Assembly (NCBI GenBank): GCA_023416965.1
Contig: JAEZGJ010000152.1
Location: 1 to 23,154 of the forward strand
Direction: 5' to 3'
DNA from: Pseudomonadota bacterium
Lineage (GTDB): Bacteria > Pseudomonadota > Alphaproteobacteria > Rhizobiales > Phreatobacteraceae
DNA: 23,154 nt
Within the stretch, counting starts at the first letter, position 1. Every line of letters begins with the position of its first letter. Both the position numbers and the translations under genes were made by a program. Positions 1 to 7,880 of this stretch are shown piece after piece. The notes under the pieces were generated by a model, which was not told where the DNA came from, ran no database searches, and saw nothing but the letters and a program-made list of their open reading frames with translations.

Positions 1-1
1 C

Positions 2-547
2 CGTCTCGCCGACGCCCAGACCGAGTTCGGCCCGCGCCATCCCACGGTGCGCAACGCCCAGGCGCAGGTCAGCGACCTTGACCGCGCCATCGCCGACGAG
101 CTCGGACGCATCGCCCAGGCTGCCCGCGCCGACCTCGACCGTGCACGCGCCGCCGAGGCCACCCAGCGCCGCACCGTCGAGCAGCTGACCGCCCTCGCAT
201 CGGAGGCCGGCCAGGCCTTCGTCCAGCTGCGCGAGCTCCAGCGCGAGGTGGACGTCAACCGCAACCTGCTCAACGCCTTCCTGTCCCGCTCGCGCGAGAC
301 GAGCGAGCTCGAGCGCCTCGACACGAGCAATGCGCGGATCATCACCGTGGCGCAGCCGCCGCGGGACCGCGTCTTCCCGCCGCGCGGCGTGGTGATGGCG
401 TTTGCCGGCTTCCTGGTGGGCGGCGGGCTCGGCGTCGGCCTCGCCCTCCTTGCGGTGCTGCTGCGTTCCGGCCGCGACCGCCCGGCGCCTGCGCCGGCGA
501 CGCGCCAGATCACCAGCCGGCCGCCCCTCGCCCGCCTGGTGCACTGA
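2..547 (+). CDS. GumC/Wzz-type exopolysaccharide co-polymerase, C-terminal part (5' truncated)
   Basis: This is the end of an inner-membrane polysaccharide co-polymerase or chain-length determinant, which controls polymer length and export of an exopolysaccharide. The reading frame is open from base 2, so the true start lies outside the window. About 181 residues remain. They begin with the FGPRHPTV segment usual in the periplasmic part of GumC-like proteins. A long charged, Ala/Arg/Glu-rich coiled coil follows, then the LLNAFLSRSRE segment and a Pro-rich stretch (AQPPRDRVFPPRG). One hydrophobic membrane helix (VVMAFAGFLVGGGLGVGLALL) and a short basic cytoplasmic tail end the protein. No C-terminal tyrosine-kinase (BY-kinase) domain follows. 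The next gene starts one base after the stop, which argues for one operon. The family call is firm; the polymer made is unknown. Confidence 0.85.
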   Translation, partial: RLADAQTEFGPRHPTVRNAQAQVSDLDRAIADELGRIAQAARADLDRARAAEATQRRTVEQLTALASEAGQAFVQLRELQREVDVNRNLLNAFLSRSRETSELERLDTSNARIITVAQPPRDRVFPPRGVVMAFAGFLVGGGLGVGLALLAVLLRSGRDRPAPAPATRQITSRPPLARLVH

Positions 548-548
548 C

Positions 549-1328
549 ATGAGCGCGGCCTTCGACACGGCATTCGCGGCGGTTCCGACCGTCACGGTAG
601 GCGGACTGCCGATCGCGGTGCTCGACCGTGCCGCCACTGCCGACTGGATGATCCGGGCGGCGCGCGAGCGCCGGCGGGGCCGGCGGCCGCTCTACCTGAC
701 CTCCGCCAACGGCGAGGTGCTGGCCCGCGTCGCGGCGGAGCCCGAGCTCGCGGCCCTGGTCCGTGCGGCCGACCAGATCGTCGCCGACGGCCAGCCGCTG
801 GTCGTCGCCTCGCGGCTCAAGTGTAGGATGCCCCTGCCGGAACGGGTCGCCACCACCGACCTCTTCCACGACGTCGCCCGGCGCGCCGAGCAGACCGGCA
901 CGAGCTTCTACCTCTACGGGGCGACGCCCGAGGAGAATGCCAGGGCCGTCGCCAACGTCCGCCGCGCCTATCCGCGCCTCGTCATCGCCGGCCATTGCCA
1001 CGGCTTCCTCGCCGGCGCCGAGCTGGACGCGAAGATCGCCGAGATCGACGCCCTCGCCCCGGACATCCTCTGGCTCGCCATGGGCGTGCCGCACGAGCAG
1101 CGCTTCGTCGCCAGCCACGGCGACCGGCTGACCCGCGTCGGCATGATCAAGACCTCCGGCGGCCTGTTCAATTTCCTGTCCGGCACCAACAGCCGCGCGC
1201 CGGAGTGGATGCAGCGTGCCTCGCTGGAATGGGCCTACCGCATCTGGCTGGAGCCGCGGCGGCTGTTCTGGCGTTATGCGGTGACCAATCCGAAGGCCAT
1301 CTACCTGATGGCCCGGCGGTCGGCGTGA
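549..1328 (+). CDS. WecG/TagA/CpsF-family glycosyltransferase
   Basis: A 259-residue GT26 enzyme (WecG/TagA/CpsF family), which in characterised members adds an N-acetyl-hexosaminuronate or N-acetylmannosamine unit to an undecaprenyl-linked intermediate at the inner membrane. Family motifs appear in order: TSANGEVL (51-58), ADGQPLV with the conserved Asp80, ERVATTDL (98-105), GVPHEQRF (179-186), GGLFNFLSG (204-212), RAPEWMQ (216-222), and the LEW...EPRR end (226-238). Length matches the family. The ATG at 549 was chosen because it follows the previous stop by one base and puts the first motif at the usual place; the frame stays open upstream but there it overlaps the GumC-like gene. The sugar transferred cannot be read from sequence. 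Confidence 0.93.
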   Translation: MSAAFDTAFAAVPTVTVGGLPIAVLDRAATADWMIRAARERRRGRRPLYLTSANGEVLARVAAEPELAALVRAADQIVADGQPLVVASRLKCRMPLPERVATTDLFHDVARRAEQTGTSFYLYGATPEENARAVANVRRAYPRLVIAGHCHGFLAGAELDAKIAEIDALAPDILWLAMGVPHEQRFVASHGDRLTRVGMIKTSGGLFNFLSGTNSRAPEWMQRASLEWAYRIWLEPRRLFWRYAVTNPKAIYLMARRSA

Positions 1329-1332
1329 TCCC

Positions 1333-2580
1333 ATGACCGCGCCCGGTTTGACACGCGCCGCCGAGGCCCCCCATGGTCCCGCCCCCGCCGGGAGCCGCCT
1401 CGTGAGCCGGAACAGCGCCGACATCGCCATCGTCCGTCCCTCCCCGACCCTGCTCACCGATTTCAGCGCCGCGCGGCGACTGTCGGTGCGGCCGATGGAA
1501 GCCCGGGAGGACGACTACGAGGCGAAATTCGACGCCGAGACCCTGTTCTTCGATTCGTTCCTCGGGATTCGCGGCCGCATCGTCCTTGTCGGCCCGCCCT
1601 TCCTCAATCTCCGCGCGGCCATGGAGGCCGCCACGATCGAGGCGCTGCCATCCGGCCGTCCCTGCCGCTTCGAGTTGCGGGAGCTCGACCGGCACGGCCA
1701 GATCCATGTGGAGGCGCCCGACGGCACGCGGAGCCTCGTCGTCACCTCCGCGCTCGGCCGGGTCGAGGTGAGCGTGCAGCCGAGCGAAGTCGACGTCTTC
1801 GCCGGCCGGCGCGTGGTCTTCACCCAGTCCCGCAACAACGACCTCGCCTGGATCCAGGACTGGGCCCGCTATACGCGCGACGCCCACGGCGCCGACGCGG
1901 TCCTGCTCTACGACAACGCCTCGACGCGCTACGACAGCGCGGCAGTGGCTGAAGCTCTCGGTGCGGTCTCCGGCATTCGCGCGGTGCGCGTGGTGGAATG
2001 GCCGTTCAAGTACGGGCCGCAGGGCCTGGACGCCCGCCGCTTCTGGGATTCCGATTTCTGCCAGCATGGCGCGTGGGAGCACGCGCGCCGCCGCTTCCTC
2101 GAGGCCGCCGCCAGCGTCCAGAACGCCGACATCGACGAACTCGTCGTCTCGGACGACGGGCGGAGCGTCTTCGCCGCCGCCGAGGCCGATCCCTTCGGCA
2201 TCCTGCGCTATCGGGGCCGGTGGGTGGTAGGAACCGGCGAGCGTTCCGATGCTCCCGTGCGCCATGCCGATTTCGACACGGTCCAGCGCGAGCGTTTCGA
2301 GCGCCGCTTCGGCCTGATCGCGCGGAACGTGCTCGCCTGTCCGGCGAAATGGACCCTCGTGCCCTGGCGCTGCCCCGACCGGGCACAATGGCGGGTCCAC
2401 ACCGTCGGCCACTGGCCGGCGGCGCTGCGCACCAGCCGGGCCTTCGGCTACCGGCATTTCCGCGAGATCAACGACAACTGGAAGTACAAGCGCACGAGCG
2501 CCGACCGGTTCGATCCCGCGACCCACGAGGTCGACGCGCCGCTGAAGGCGCATTTCGCGCGGGTGGACTGGAACGCCTGA
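1333..2580 (+). CDS. GT92-like glycosyltransferase in exopolysaccharide locus
   Basis: A 415-residue protein whose middle looks like a GT-A fold glycosyltransferase of the GT92/DUF23 or GT2-like kind. The block TQSRNNDLAWIQDW (164-177) resembles the start of the nucleotide-binding domain. YDNAST (193-198) and NADIDELVV (264-272, a DxD-like metal/nucleotide motif) follow. Near the end, HFREINDNWKYKR (375-387) resembles the conserved His/Trp/Lys end of this group. The first ~155 residues match nothing I recognise and may be an accessory domain. There is no signal peptide or membrane helix, so a cytoplasmic enzyme is likely. It starts 4 bases after the wecG-like stop, so it probably shares that transcript and adds a sugar to the same repeat unit. 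The GT assignment rests on motifs; donor and acceptor are unknown. Confidence 0.75.
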   Translation: MTAPGLTRAAEAPHGPAPAGSRLVSRNSADIAIVRPSPTLLTDFSAARRLSVRPMEAREDDYEAKFDAETLFFDSFLGIRGRIVLVGPPFLNLRAAMEAATIEALPSGRPCRFELRELDRHGQIHVEAPDGTRSLVVTSALGRVEVSVQPSEVDVFAGRRVVFTQSRNNDLAWIQDWARYTRDAHGADAVLLYDNASTRYDSAAVAEALGAVSGIRAVRVVEWPFKYGPQGLDARRFWDSDFCQHGAWEHARRRFLEAAASVQNADIDELVVSDDGRSVFAAAEADPFGILRYRGRWVVGTGERSDAPVRHADFDTVQRERFERRFGLIARNVLACPAKWTLVPWRCPDRAQWRVHTVGHWPAALRTSRAFGYRHFREINDNWKYKRTSADRFDPATHEVDAPLKAHFARVDWNA

Positions 2581-2625
2581 GGCGGGAGCCCGGCAGCGCC
2601 GGCGCCTTGCCCCTATCCCGCCTGT

Positions 2626-4053
2626 TCAGGTCGGGCCGCTGCTCCAGCCGATCCGCTGCATCAGCGCCGACCGCACGCCGGCGACGTCGAGGGCGAGGGC
2701 CGCCGCGGCATAGGTCACCATGCCGGTGACGACGGCCGTGGCGAAGACGGCGATGTCTCCCGTCGCGCCCGTCCGGGCGATGAGGATGGTCGGCGCCGCC
2801 ATGGCGAGCACGGCGGCCACGACCTTGACGAGGGGGCGCCAGGCGAAGGGCAGCGGATGGGCGCGGCGCGACAGGGCATAGCCGGCGGCGACACCCGCGG
2901 CCTCCGCGAGGACCAGCGACCAGGCCGCCCCCTTGAGCCCGAAGGCCGGGACCAGCACGGCCATGCCGACGACATTGGCGACCAGGGCGGCGGTGCCGTG
3001 GGCGACCATCAGCGAGGGCTTCTTGGCGAGATGGAAGCTGATCTGGACGAATTGCTGCGAAATGGTCTGGAACAGCCAGGCGAAGACCAGGATGGGGATG
3101 AGAACGGCCGCCGTGTCGCGGAATTCCGGGCCGAGGATCAGCGCGGCGAAATGCGGCGCGACGATCGCCAGCCCCACCACGGCGGGCATGACGACGGCAA
3201 GGAGCAGTTCGCCGCTGCGGGTCAGGTGGATGTCGGCGGCGGCCGGTCCCTCCTCGGCCAGGGCGCGGATGGCGAGCGGCACAACGGCGGAGGCGACCGA
3301 CAGGGCGGGAAAGAGGATGATCTGGCGGACGAGATCGGCCGCAGCGCCATAGACGCCGGCCGCCGCATCGCCGAGAAAGGCGGCGACCAGCAGCCGGTCG
3401 AGGGCGGCGTGGAGGGCGAAGACGCCGCCCGACATGGCCATGGGCACGCCAAAGCCCAGCATGGTGCGGAAGGTGACGGCGTCGAAGGGCTTGCGCGGCC
3501 CCTTCCAGACGGCGGAGGAGAAGGCGAGCGCGGCGATGACGTAGGCTCCGGCGACGCCAGCGACGAGGCCGAATCCTCCCCATCCTGCCTGGACGAGGGC
3601 GAAGGAGATGCCGATGCCGGCGAAGGCGCGGACCACGGTGGCGCGCATGTAGGAGGTGGAATGGAGGCGGGCCCTGAGGATTTCCTGGCCGAGCTCGAAC
3701 AGACCCAGGGCTGCGGCCAGCACCAGCGCGGCCAGCGCCTTGTCGAGCGGCACGGCGAGCGCCCAGACGGTGACGCCGAGGCCGACGGGCAGGGTCGCCG
3801 CCGAGACCGCATAGGCCGCGAGGGCCGTCAGGCGGATATCCGTCGCCTCGCCCTCGGATTCGAATCGCAGGACGGAGAGACGCACCCAGGTGAAGAGCAG
3901 CGCCGAGACGATGCCGGCAACCGAGAGGGCGACGACATAGACGCCGTATTCGGCCGGGCTGAGCAGCCGCGTGAACAGGATCACCGACAGGAAGCCGAGC
4001 GCCGAGGAGGTGCCGTGCGCGACCATGTAGGTGGAGGTCTGGCGGATCAGCAT
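2626..4053 (-). CDS. Wzx-type oligosaccharide flippase (MOP superfamily)
   Basis: A 475-residue very hydrophobic protein with about 12-14 predicted membrane helices. It begins with the typical flippase N-terminus (a Ser/Thr-rich first helix, then FTRLLSPAEYGVYVVALS). Members of this MVF/Wzx family move undecaprenyl-diphosphate-linked repeat units across the inner membrane. Its start codon shares one base with the stop codon of the upstream GH10 gene (TGATG at 4055-4051), which implies translational coupling. It converges on the glycosyltransferase operon with a 45-base gap. Together with the GumC-like and glycosyltransferase genes it fits a Wzx/Wzy-type polysaccharide pathway. No Wzy polymerase is seen in this window; it may lie further left. 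Substrate is unknown. Confidence 0.9.
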   Translation of the reverse strand: MLIRQTSTYMVAHGTSSALGFLSVILFTRLLSPAEYGVYVVALSVAGIVSALLFTWVRLSVLRFESEGEATDIRLTALAAYAVSAATLPVGLGVTVWALAVPLDKALAALVLAAALGLFELGQEILRARLHSTSYMRATVVRAFAGIGISFALVQAGWGGFGLVAGVAGAYVIAALAFSSAVWKGPRKPFDAVTFRTMLGFGVPMAMSGGVFALHAALDRLLVAAFLGDAAAGVYGAAADLVRQIILFPALSVASAVVPLAIRALAEEGPAAADIHLTRSGELLLAVVMPAVVGLAIVAPHFAALILGPEFRDTAAVLIPILVFAWLFQTISQQFVQISFHLAKKPSLMVAHGTAALVANVVGMAVLVPAFGLKGAAWSLVLAEAAGVAAGYALSRRAHPLPFAWRPLVKVVAAVLAMAAPTILIARTGATGDIAVFATAVVTGMVTYAAAALALDVAGVRSALMQRIGWSSGPT

Positions 4054-5150
4054 CAGCGGCGGTCCCGGAGGACATGGGCGATGACCCGCGCCAGGGGCTT
4101 CACCCGATAGGCGGCATCGAGCGGCAACGGCCGGTTGGGCAGGCCGTCGGTGCGCTTGAAATAGGTCGGCACCCAGGTGTGCCGGTCGGTGATGCCCCAG
4201 GTAAGGATGGAATCGATGGGCGAGCCGGCGCGGACGGCGTCGAGGAACTCGTAGGCCTTGGCGGCGACGAGGATGTCACGCACCTCCGGTGGGCCGGGCA
4301 GCTTGTCGTCGATGACGTCCAGTTCGGTGACGAGCACGGCGAGGCCCATGGCGCGGCACTCCGCGGTGAAGGCGGCGACGCCCTCCCGGTCGATGGCGAG
4401 GTCGCCGCGCAGGTGACCCTGCAGGCCGACGGCGTGGAGCGGCACGTTGCGCAGCTTGAGGTCGCGGATGAGGCGGAGGAGAGCCTCGCGCCTGCGGCGG
4501 TAGCGGTCGCCGACGAACTCGAGGTCGTATTCGTTGATGACGAGCTGGGCGTCGGGGTCGACGCGCGCGGCGGTCCGCAGGGCGAGCGCGAAATGGGCCT
4601 CGCCCAGGCGCTGCTGCCAGATGGACTGGCGGATGTCCGAGCGGCTGGCGGGATCGTCGGGGATCGCCTCGTTGATGACGTCCCAGCTCCTGATGCGGCC
4701 GCGGTAGCGGCCCATGACCGCCTCGATATGGCCGACGAGCAGCCTCTCGGCGTCCGAGGCAGAAGATATCGTCTTGGTCCAGTCGGGCATGGCGCCGTAC
4801 CAGACGAGCGTATGGCCACGCAGGGTCATGCCGTTGGCGGTGGCGAAGGCCAGGTGCTTGTCCGGCGCGTCATAGACGAACCGCTCGCGGCTCGGCCGGA
4901 TGTCGTACCATTTGAGGCCACCCTCGCCGACGATCTGGCGGCAATGGCGGGCGATCGCGGCCCGGAATTCCGGCTCGACGGCGAGCGGCACGTCGCGCAC
5001 AGCCGCCCCATACGGCAGGCCGGCGAGCGGCGATGCCTCGTCGGCACCGGCCGTGCTGGCCAGCAGAGTCCCCAAGGGGGACGTGGCGGCGACGCCGAAC
5101 GCGGCGGCGGCCTTCAGGGCGGTGAGGATCGTTTCGCGACGGGACAGCAT
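4053..5150 (-). CDS. Tat-exported GH10 endo-1,4-beta-xylanase-like glycosidase
   Basis: A 365-residue glycoside hydrolase family 10 protein. The N-terminus has a twin-arginine-type signal (SRRETILT at 3-10, then an Ala-rich hydrophobic stretch to about residue 35), so it should act outside the cytoplasm. GH10 landmarks are present: GHTLVW (112-117), the acid/base Glu161 in WDVINEA, INEYDLE (205-211), the nucleophile Glu276 in TELDV, and WGITDRHTW (318-326). Both catalytic glutamates are intact, so activity on a beta-1,4-linked glycan is likely. Known family members cleave xylan. Its location, coupled to a flippase inside an exopolysaccharide locus, suggests it may process the cell's own polymer instead of plant xylan; that is inference. 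There is no carbohydrate-binding module. Confidence 0.92.
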   Translation of the reverse strand: MLSRRETILTALKAAAAFGVAATSPLGTLLASTAGADEASPLAGLPYGAAVRDVPLAVEPEFRAAIARHCRQIVGEGGLKWYDIRPSRERFVYDAPDKHLAFATANGMTLRGHTLVWYGAMPDWTKTISSASDAERLLVGHIEAVMGRYRGRIRSWDVINEAIPDDPASRSDIRQSIWQQRLGEAHFALALRTAARVDPDAQLVINEYDLEFVGDRYRRRREALLRLIRDLKLRNVPLHAVGLQGHLRGDLAIDREGVAAFTAECRAMGLAVLVTELDVIDDKLPGPPEVRDILVAAKAYEFLDAVRAGSPIDSILTWGITDRHTWVPTYFKRTDGLPNRPLPLDAAYRVKPLARVIAHVLRDRR

Positions 5151-5288
5151 GGCGGCTCCTTGCCGCGCCCTCGCAAGACCCGTTCCGCAGGCCGCCGCAA
5201 AATGTTTGCCGGCAAGGCTGGCAGGTGACGGAAGGGCTTGGAAGTCTCTACAACCGATCGTAACACGGGGTTGGTGCGTTGGACGGCG

Positions 5289-5310
5289 CGGATCGGCGAT
5301 TGCAGATCCG
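5289..5310. promoter_or_regulatory. Inverted repeat upstream of quinone oxidoreductase
   Basis: CGGATC (5289-5294) and GATCCG (5305-5310) form a 6-bp inverted repeat with a 10-base spacer. It lies just before the Shine-Dalgarno-like AGGAAGGGA (5317-5325) of the oxidoreductase gene. It could be an operator or a leader hairpin, but 6-bp arms are easily met by chance in such GC-rich DNA. No clear -35/-10 pair was recognised in the 182-base divergent region 5151-5332. Confidence 0.2.
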
Positions 5311-5332
5311 GCATGAGGAAGGGACTGGCGAC

Positions 5333-6307
5333 ATGGTGAAGGCGATCCGCATCCACAAGACCGGCGGACCGGATGCGATGGTCTACGAGGACGTGCAGCT
5401 GAAGCCGCCCGGGCCGGGCGAGGCCTATATCCGGCAGACCGCCATCGGCGTGAACTTCATCGACGTCTATTACCGCAGCGGTCTCTACAAGCTGCCGTCC
5501 CTGCCGCACGGCATCGGCATGGAGGCGGCAGGCGTGGTGGAGGCCATCGGGCCGGGCGTCACCGAGGTCGCCTTCGGCGACCGCGTCGCTTATGCCGGCG
5601 GCCCGCCCGGCGCCTATGCGGAGAAGCGGCTCATCCCCGCCTCCCAGCTCGTCAAGCTGCCCAAGGCCATCGACGACAAGGTGGCCGCCGCAATCATGCT
5701 CCAGGGCATGACGGCGCGCTACCTGCTGAAGGAAACCCACCCCGTGAAGAAGGGCGACACGATCCTCGTCCACGCCGCGGCCGGGGGCATGGGGCTCTGG
5801 CTCTGCCAGTGGGCGAAGGCGCTGGGCGCCACCGTCATCGGCACCACCTCGAGCGCGGAGAAGGCGGCGCTCGCGAAGAAGAACGGCTGCAAGTTCCCGA
5901 TCATCTATACCGAAGAGGACTTCGTCGCGCGGGTGATGGAGATCACCGGCGGAAAGGGCGTGCAGGTCGTCTATGACGGCGTCGGCAAGGACACGTTCCT
6001 GAAATCGCTGGAATGCCTCGCCGTGCGCGGCCACCTCGTGCTGTTCGGCACCGCCTCCGGCGTTCCGGACCCGATCTCCCCCGCCGTGCTGGCGGCGAAG
6101 TCGGCAACCCTGACCCGGCCGGGCCTCTACCATTACATCGCCACCCGCAAGGACCTCCTCGCCAATGCGAAGGACGTGTTCGAGGTGGTGAAGGACGGCA
6201 CGGTGACGATCCATAAGCCGCAGGAATATGCGCTGAAGGACGCGGCGAAGGCGCACAAGGACCTCGCGGGGCGCAAGACCACCGGATCGATCATCCTGAT
6301 CCCCTGA
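5333..6307 (+). CDS. Zinc-free NADPH:quinone oxidoreductase (QOR, MDR superfamily)
   Basis: A 324-residue cytosolic medium-chain dehydrogenase/reductase of the quinone oxidoreductase type, which reduces quinones or reactive carbonyls with NADPH. Seen in sequence: an N-terminal GroES-like domain with GVNFIDVYYRSGLYK (39-53), GMEAAGVVEAIG (62-73) and GDRVAY (82-87). The dinucleotide-binding motif HAAAGGMGLWLCQWAKALGA (147-166) follows, then YDGVGKDTF (214-222). The Cys/His ligands of zinc-dependent alcohol dehydrogenases are absent, as expected for QOR. The start at 5333 was chosen over an in-frame ATG at 5279 because AGGAAGGGA precedes it and homologues begin with this MVKAIRIHK segment. It is alone on + between two divergent or convergent neighbours and is likely monocistronic. 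Confidence 0.92.
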   Translation: MVKAIRIHKTGGPDAMVYEDVQLKPPGPGEAYIRQTAIGVNFIDVYYRSGLYKLPSLPHGIGMEAAGVVEAIGPGVTEVAFGDRVAYAGGPPGAYAEKRLIPASQLVKLPKAIDDKVAAAIMLQGMTARYLLKETHPVKKGDTILVHAAAGGMGLWLCQWAKALGATVIGTTSSAEKAALAKKNGCKFPIIYTEEDFVARVMEITGGKGVQVVYDGVGKDTFLKSLECLAVRGHLVLFGTASGVPDPISPAVLAAKSATLTRPGLYHYIATRKDLLANAKDVFEVVKDGTVTIHKPQEYALKDAAKAHKDLAGRKTTGSIILIP

Positions 6308-6330
6308 TCCTCCGCGCCGCCCGGAAGAAG

Positions 6331-6359
6331 GAACGCCCGGCCGCATGGACCGGGCGTTC
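6331..6359. terminator. Hairpin terminator between convergent genes
   Basis: GAACGCCCGG (6331-6340) and CCGGGCGTTC (6350-6359) pair perfectly over 10 bp around a 9-base loop. The hairpin sits between the stops of the quinone oxidoreductase (6307) and the TMEM43-like gene (6379), so it can serve both. Neither side has a long T run: the + side reads GACGTTTCGG and the - side CTTCTTCC. Confidence 0.7.
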
Positions 6360-6378
6360 GACGTTTCGGCAGGGTAGT

Positions 6379-7791
6379 TCAGCCTCCCTGCCCCGGCCTC
6401 AGGCTCGGCGGCACGTTGAGGAAGCCGCCCGGCTGCTGCGGCGCCGGCTGCGGCCAGCCCTGCGGCGGATGGCCCGGCTGGGGAGGATAACCGGGCTGCG
6501 GGACGGCAGCGCCCTCCGCCGGCCAGCCCGCCGGCTGCATGCCCATGGCGGGACCCGCCGCCATCGGCGCACCGACCACCTGGCCACCCGCGGGCGGGGC
6601 GGCGGCACGGCGGCGCTCGCCGAGGACCTTGAGGCCATAGGCGCCGGCAAGGCCGAGGGCGATCAGCACGATCGACATGACGGGCCGGTGCCAGAACCAG
6701 GCGATGGCGAAGGCCGGCAGGGCGACGACGAGGGTGAGCGCCAGGGCGACGATGCCGGCACCGGCGGCCATGGCCGAACCGAAGAGCGGGATGACGTCGG
6801 CGAGGACGACGAAGGGCCTCAGCACCAGGTTGAATCCGATCCACATGACGATCAGCGCCACCAGCCGCAGCACCCAGGTGAGGATGCGGTTCGACTCGTG
6901 GGCGTGGGCGTAGAGCTCCTGGGCGGCCTTGGTGCCGGTCTCGCCGAGGAAGACGTCGCGGCCGTTGGAGGCCTGGTAGGGTCCGAAGCCCGGCCCCACC
7001 TGTTTCGCCACCACCGTCACCGGCCCCTCCGGCAGGACGGTATAGGAGATGCGGATGTCGCCGACGGCGGGGCTGCCGGCGTCGTAGCCGACATAGACGT
7101 TGCCGTCGGCGAGCCGGGCCTGGTTGCCGAAGCGGGACTGGAAGGGGCGCAGCTGGGCGTCGGTCACCTCGAGGCGGCGCTCGGCCGAGCCGCCGAAAAG
7201 GCCTATGACGCGGCCGTCGGCGCGGAAGGCGCCGATCGTGGCGTTGGGCGCGGTCTGGCTGCGGCCGGTGACCGGCATGGCCGGGTTCTCGTGGCCGTCG
7301 CGGCGGCGGAAGCGGCTCGAATCGATCGGACGGTCGGACCAGACGCGGGTATATTCATAGGTGGTGGTGCGCGTCTGCGAGCCGCCGGCATTGCTGCGCG
7401 TCTCGGTCCGCTGGTCTTCCTTCCACTGGTACATCTCGACCTTGCGGACGAGGCGCACGGCCTCGGTGGTGATCTGGAAGTCGGCGTCGGTCAGACGGCC
7501 GCCCGAGCGCAGGTCGCCCGAGACGTGGACGAGCTTGCCCTCGTTGGCCGGATCGACGCGCGTCGGCGGCACCGTCACGGTCAGGCCGGCGCCCTCGTTG
7601 AGGGCCCGAGTCGTGCCGATGGCGCGGCCCTCGTTCCAGAAGATGCCCCAGACCGTGGCCGCCACCAGCGCGAGGCCGACGAGAATGCCGGTGATGGACT
7701 GCCACAGCCTCTCGAGGAAGCCGACATGCTCCGTGGTGACGTCGCCGCCTTCCGCGGGGCCCGCGCTCCAGCCTTCCGAATCCATGCTCAT
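6379..7791 (-). CDS. TMEM43 family membrane protein
   Basis: A 470-residue protein resembling the TMEM43 family (PF07787), whose bacterial members have no established function; the animal protein is an inner-nuclear/ER membrane protein. One helix near residues 34-52 is followed by the family segment FWNEGRA. A large extracytoplasmic region of about 250 residues comes next. A membrane domain with three or four helices starts near RILTWVLRLVALIVMWIGFN, and the last ~65 residues are a Pro/Gly/Gln-rich tail with PGYPPQPGHPPQGWPQP-type low complexity. The start at 7791 is preferred because GGGGGAAA precedes it; an ATG at 7827 would add 12 residues. It lies 89 bases downstream of the response regulator on the same strand, so read-through is possible. 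Confidence 0.8.
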   Translation of the reverse strand: MSMDSEGWSAGPAEGGDVTTEHVGFLERLWQSITGILVGLALVAATVWGIFWNEGRAIGTTRALNEGAGLTVTVPPTRVDPANEGKLVHVSGDLRSGGRLTDADFQITTEAVRLVRKVEMYQWKEDQRTETRSNAGGSQTRTTTYEYTRVWSDRPIDSSRFRRRDGHENPAMPVTGRSQTAPNATIGAFRADGRVIGLFGGSAERRLEVTDAQLRPFQSRFGNQARLADGNVYVGYDAGSPAVGDIRISYTVLPEGPVTVVAKQVGPGFGPYQASNGRDVFLGETGTKAAQELYAHAHESNRILTWVLRLVALIVMWIGFNLVLRPFVVLADVIPLFGSAMAAGAGIVALALTLVVALPAFAIAWFWHRPVMSIVLIALGLAGAYGLKVLGERRRAAAPPAGGQVVGAPMAAGPAMGMQPAGWPAEGAAVPQPGYPPQPGHPPQGWPQPAPQQPGGFLNVPPSLRPGQGG

Positions 7792-7880
7792 CTGTTTCCC
7801 CCATATCTGGTGGGGGCAATCCGCCACGGCCGTGTTTCAACGCGCCCGCGCTGGTGGCGACGACTGTTTCAGGAGCGCAA

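Noticed and set aside
510..1457. Long - strand open frame over the wecG-like gene
   Set aside because: It is the antisense shadow of a clearly conserved + strand gene, with composition typical of a GC-rich mirror frame.
1168..2553. 461-codon - strand frame opposite the GT92-like gene
   Set aside because: No domain is recognisable, and the + strand frame has glycosyltransferase motifs and tight operon spacing.
2581..2622. GGCGGGA/TCCCGCC repeat between convergent genes as terminator
   Set aside because: Arms are 7 bp with a 28-base loop and no T run on either side; too weak to call.
2857..4110. 417-codon + strand frame over the flippase
   Set aside because: Low-complexity Gly/Asp/Gln/Arg content is typical of an antisense shadow; the - strand frame encodes regular membrane helices.
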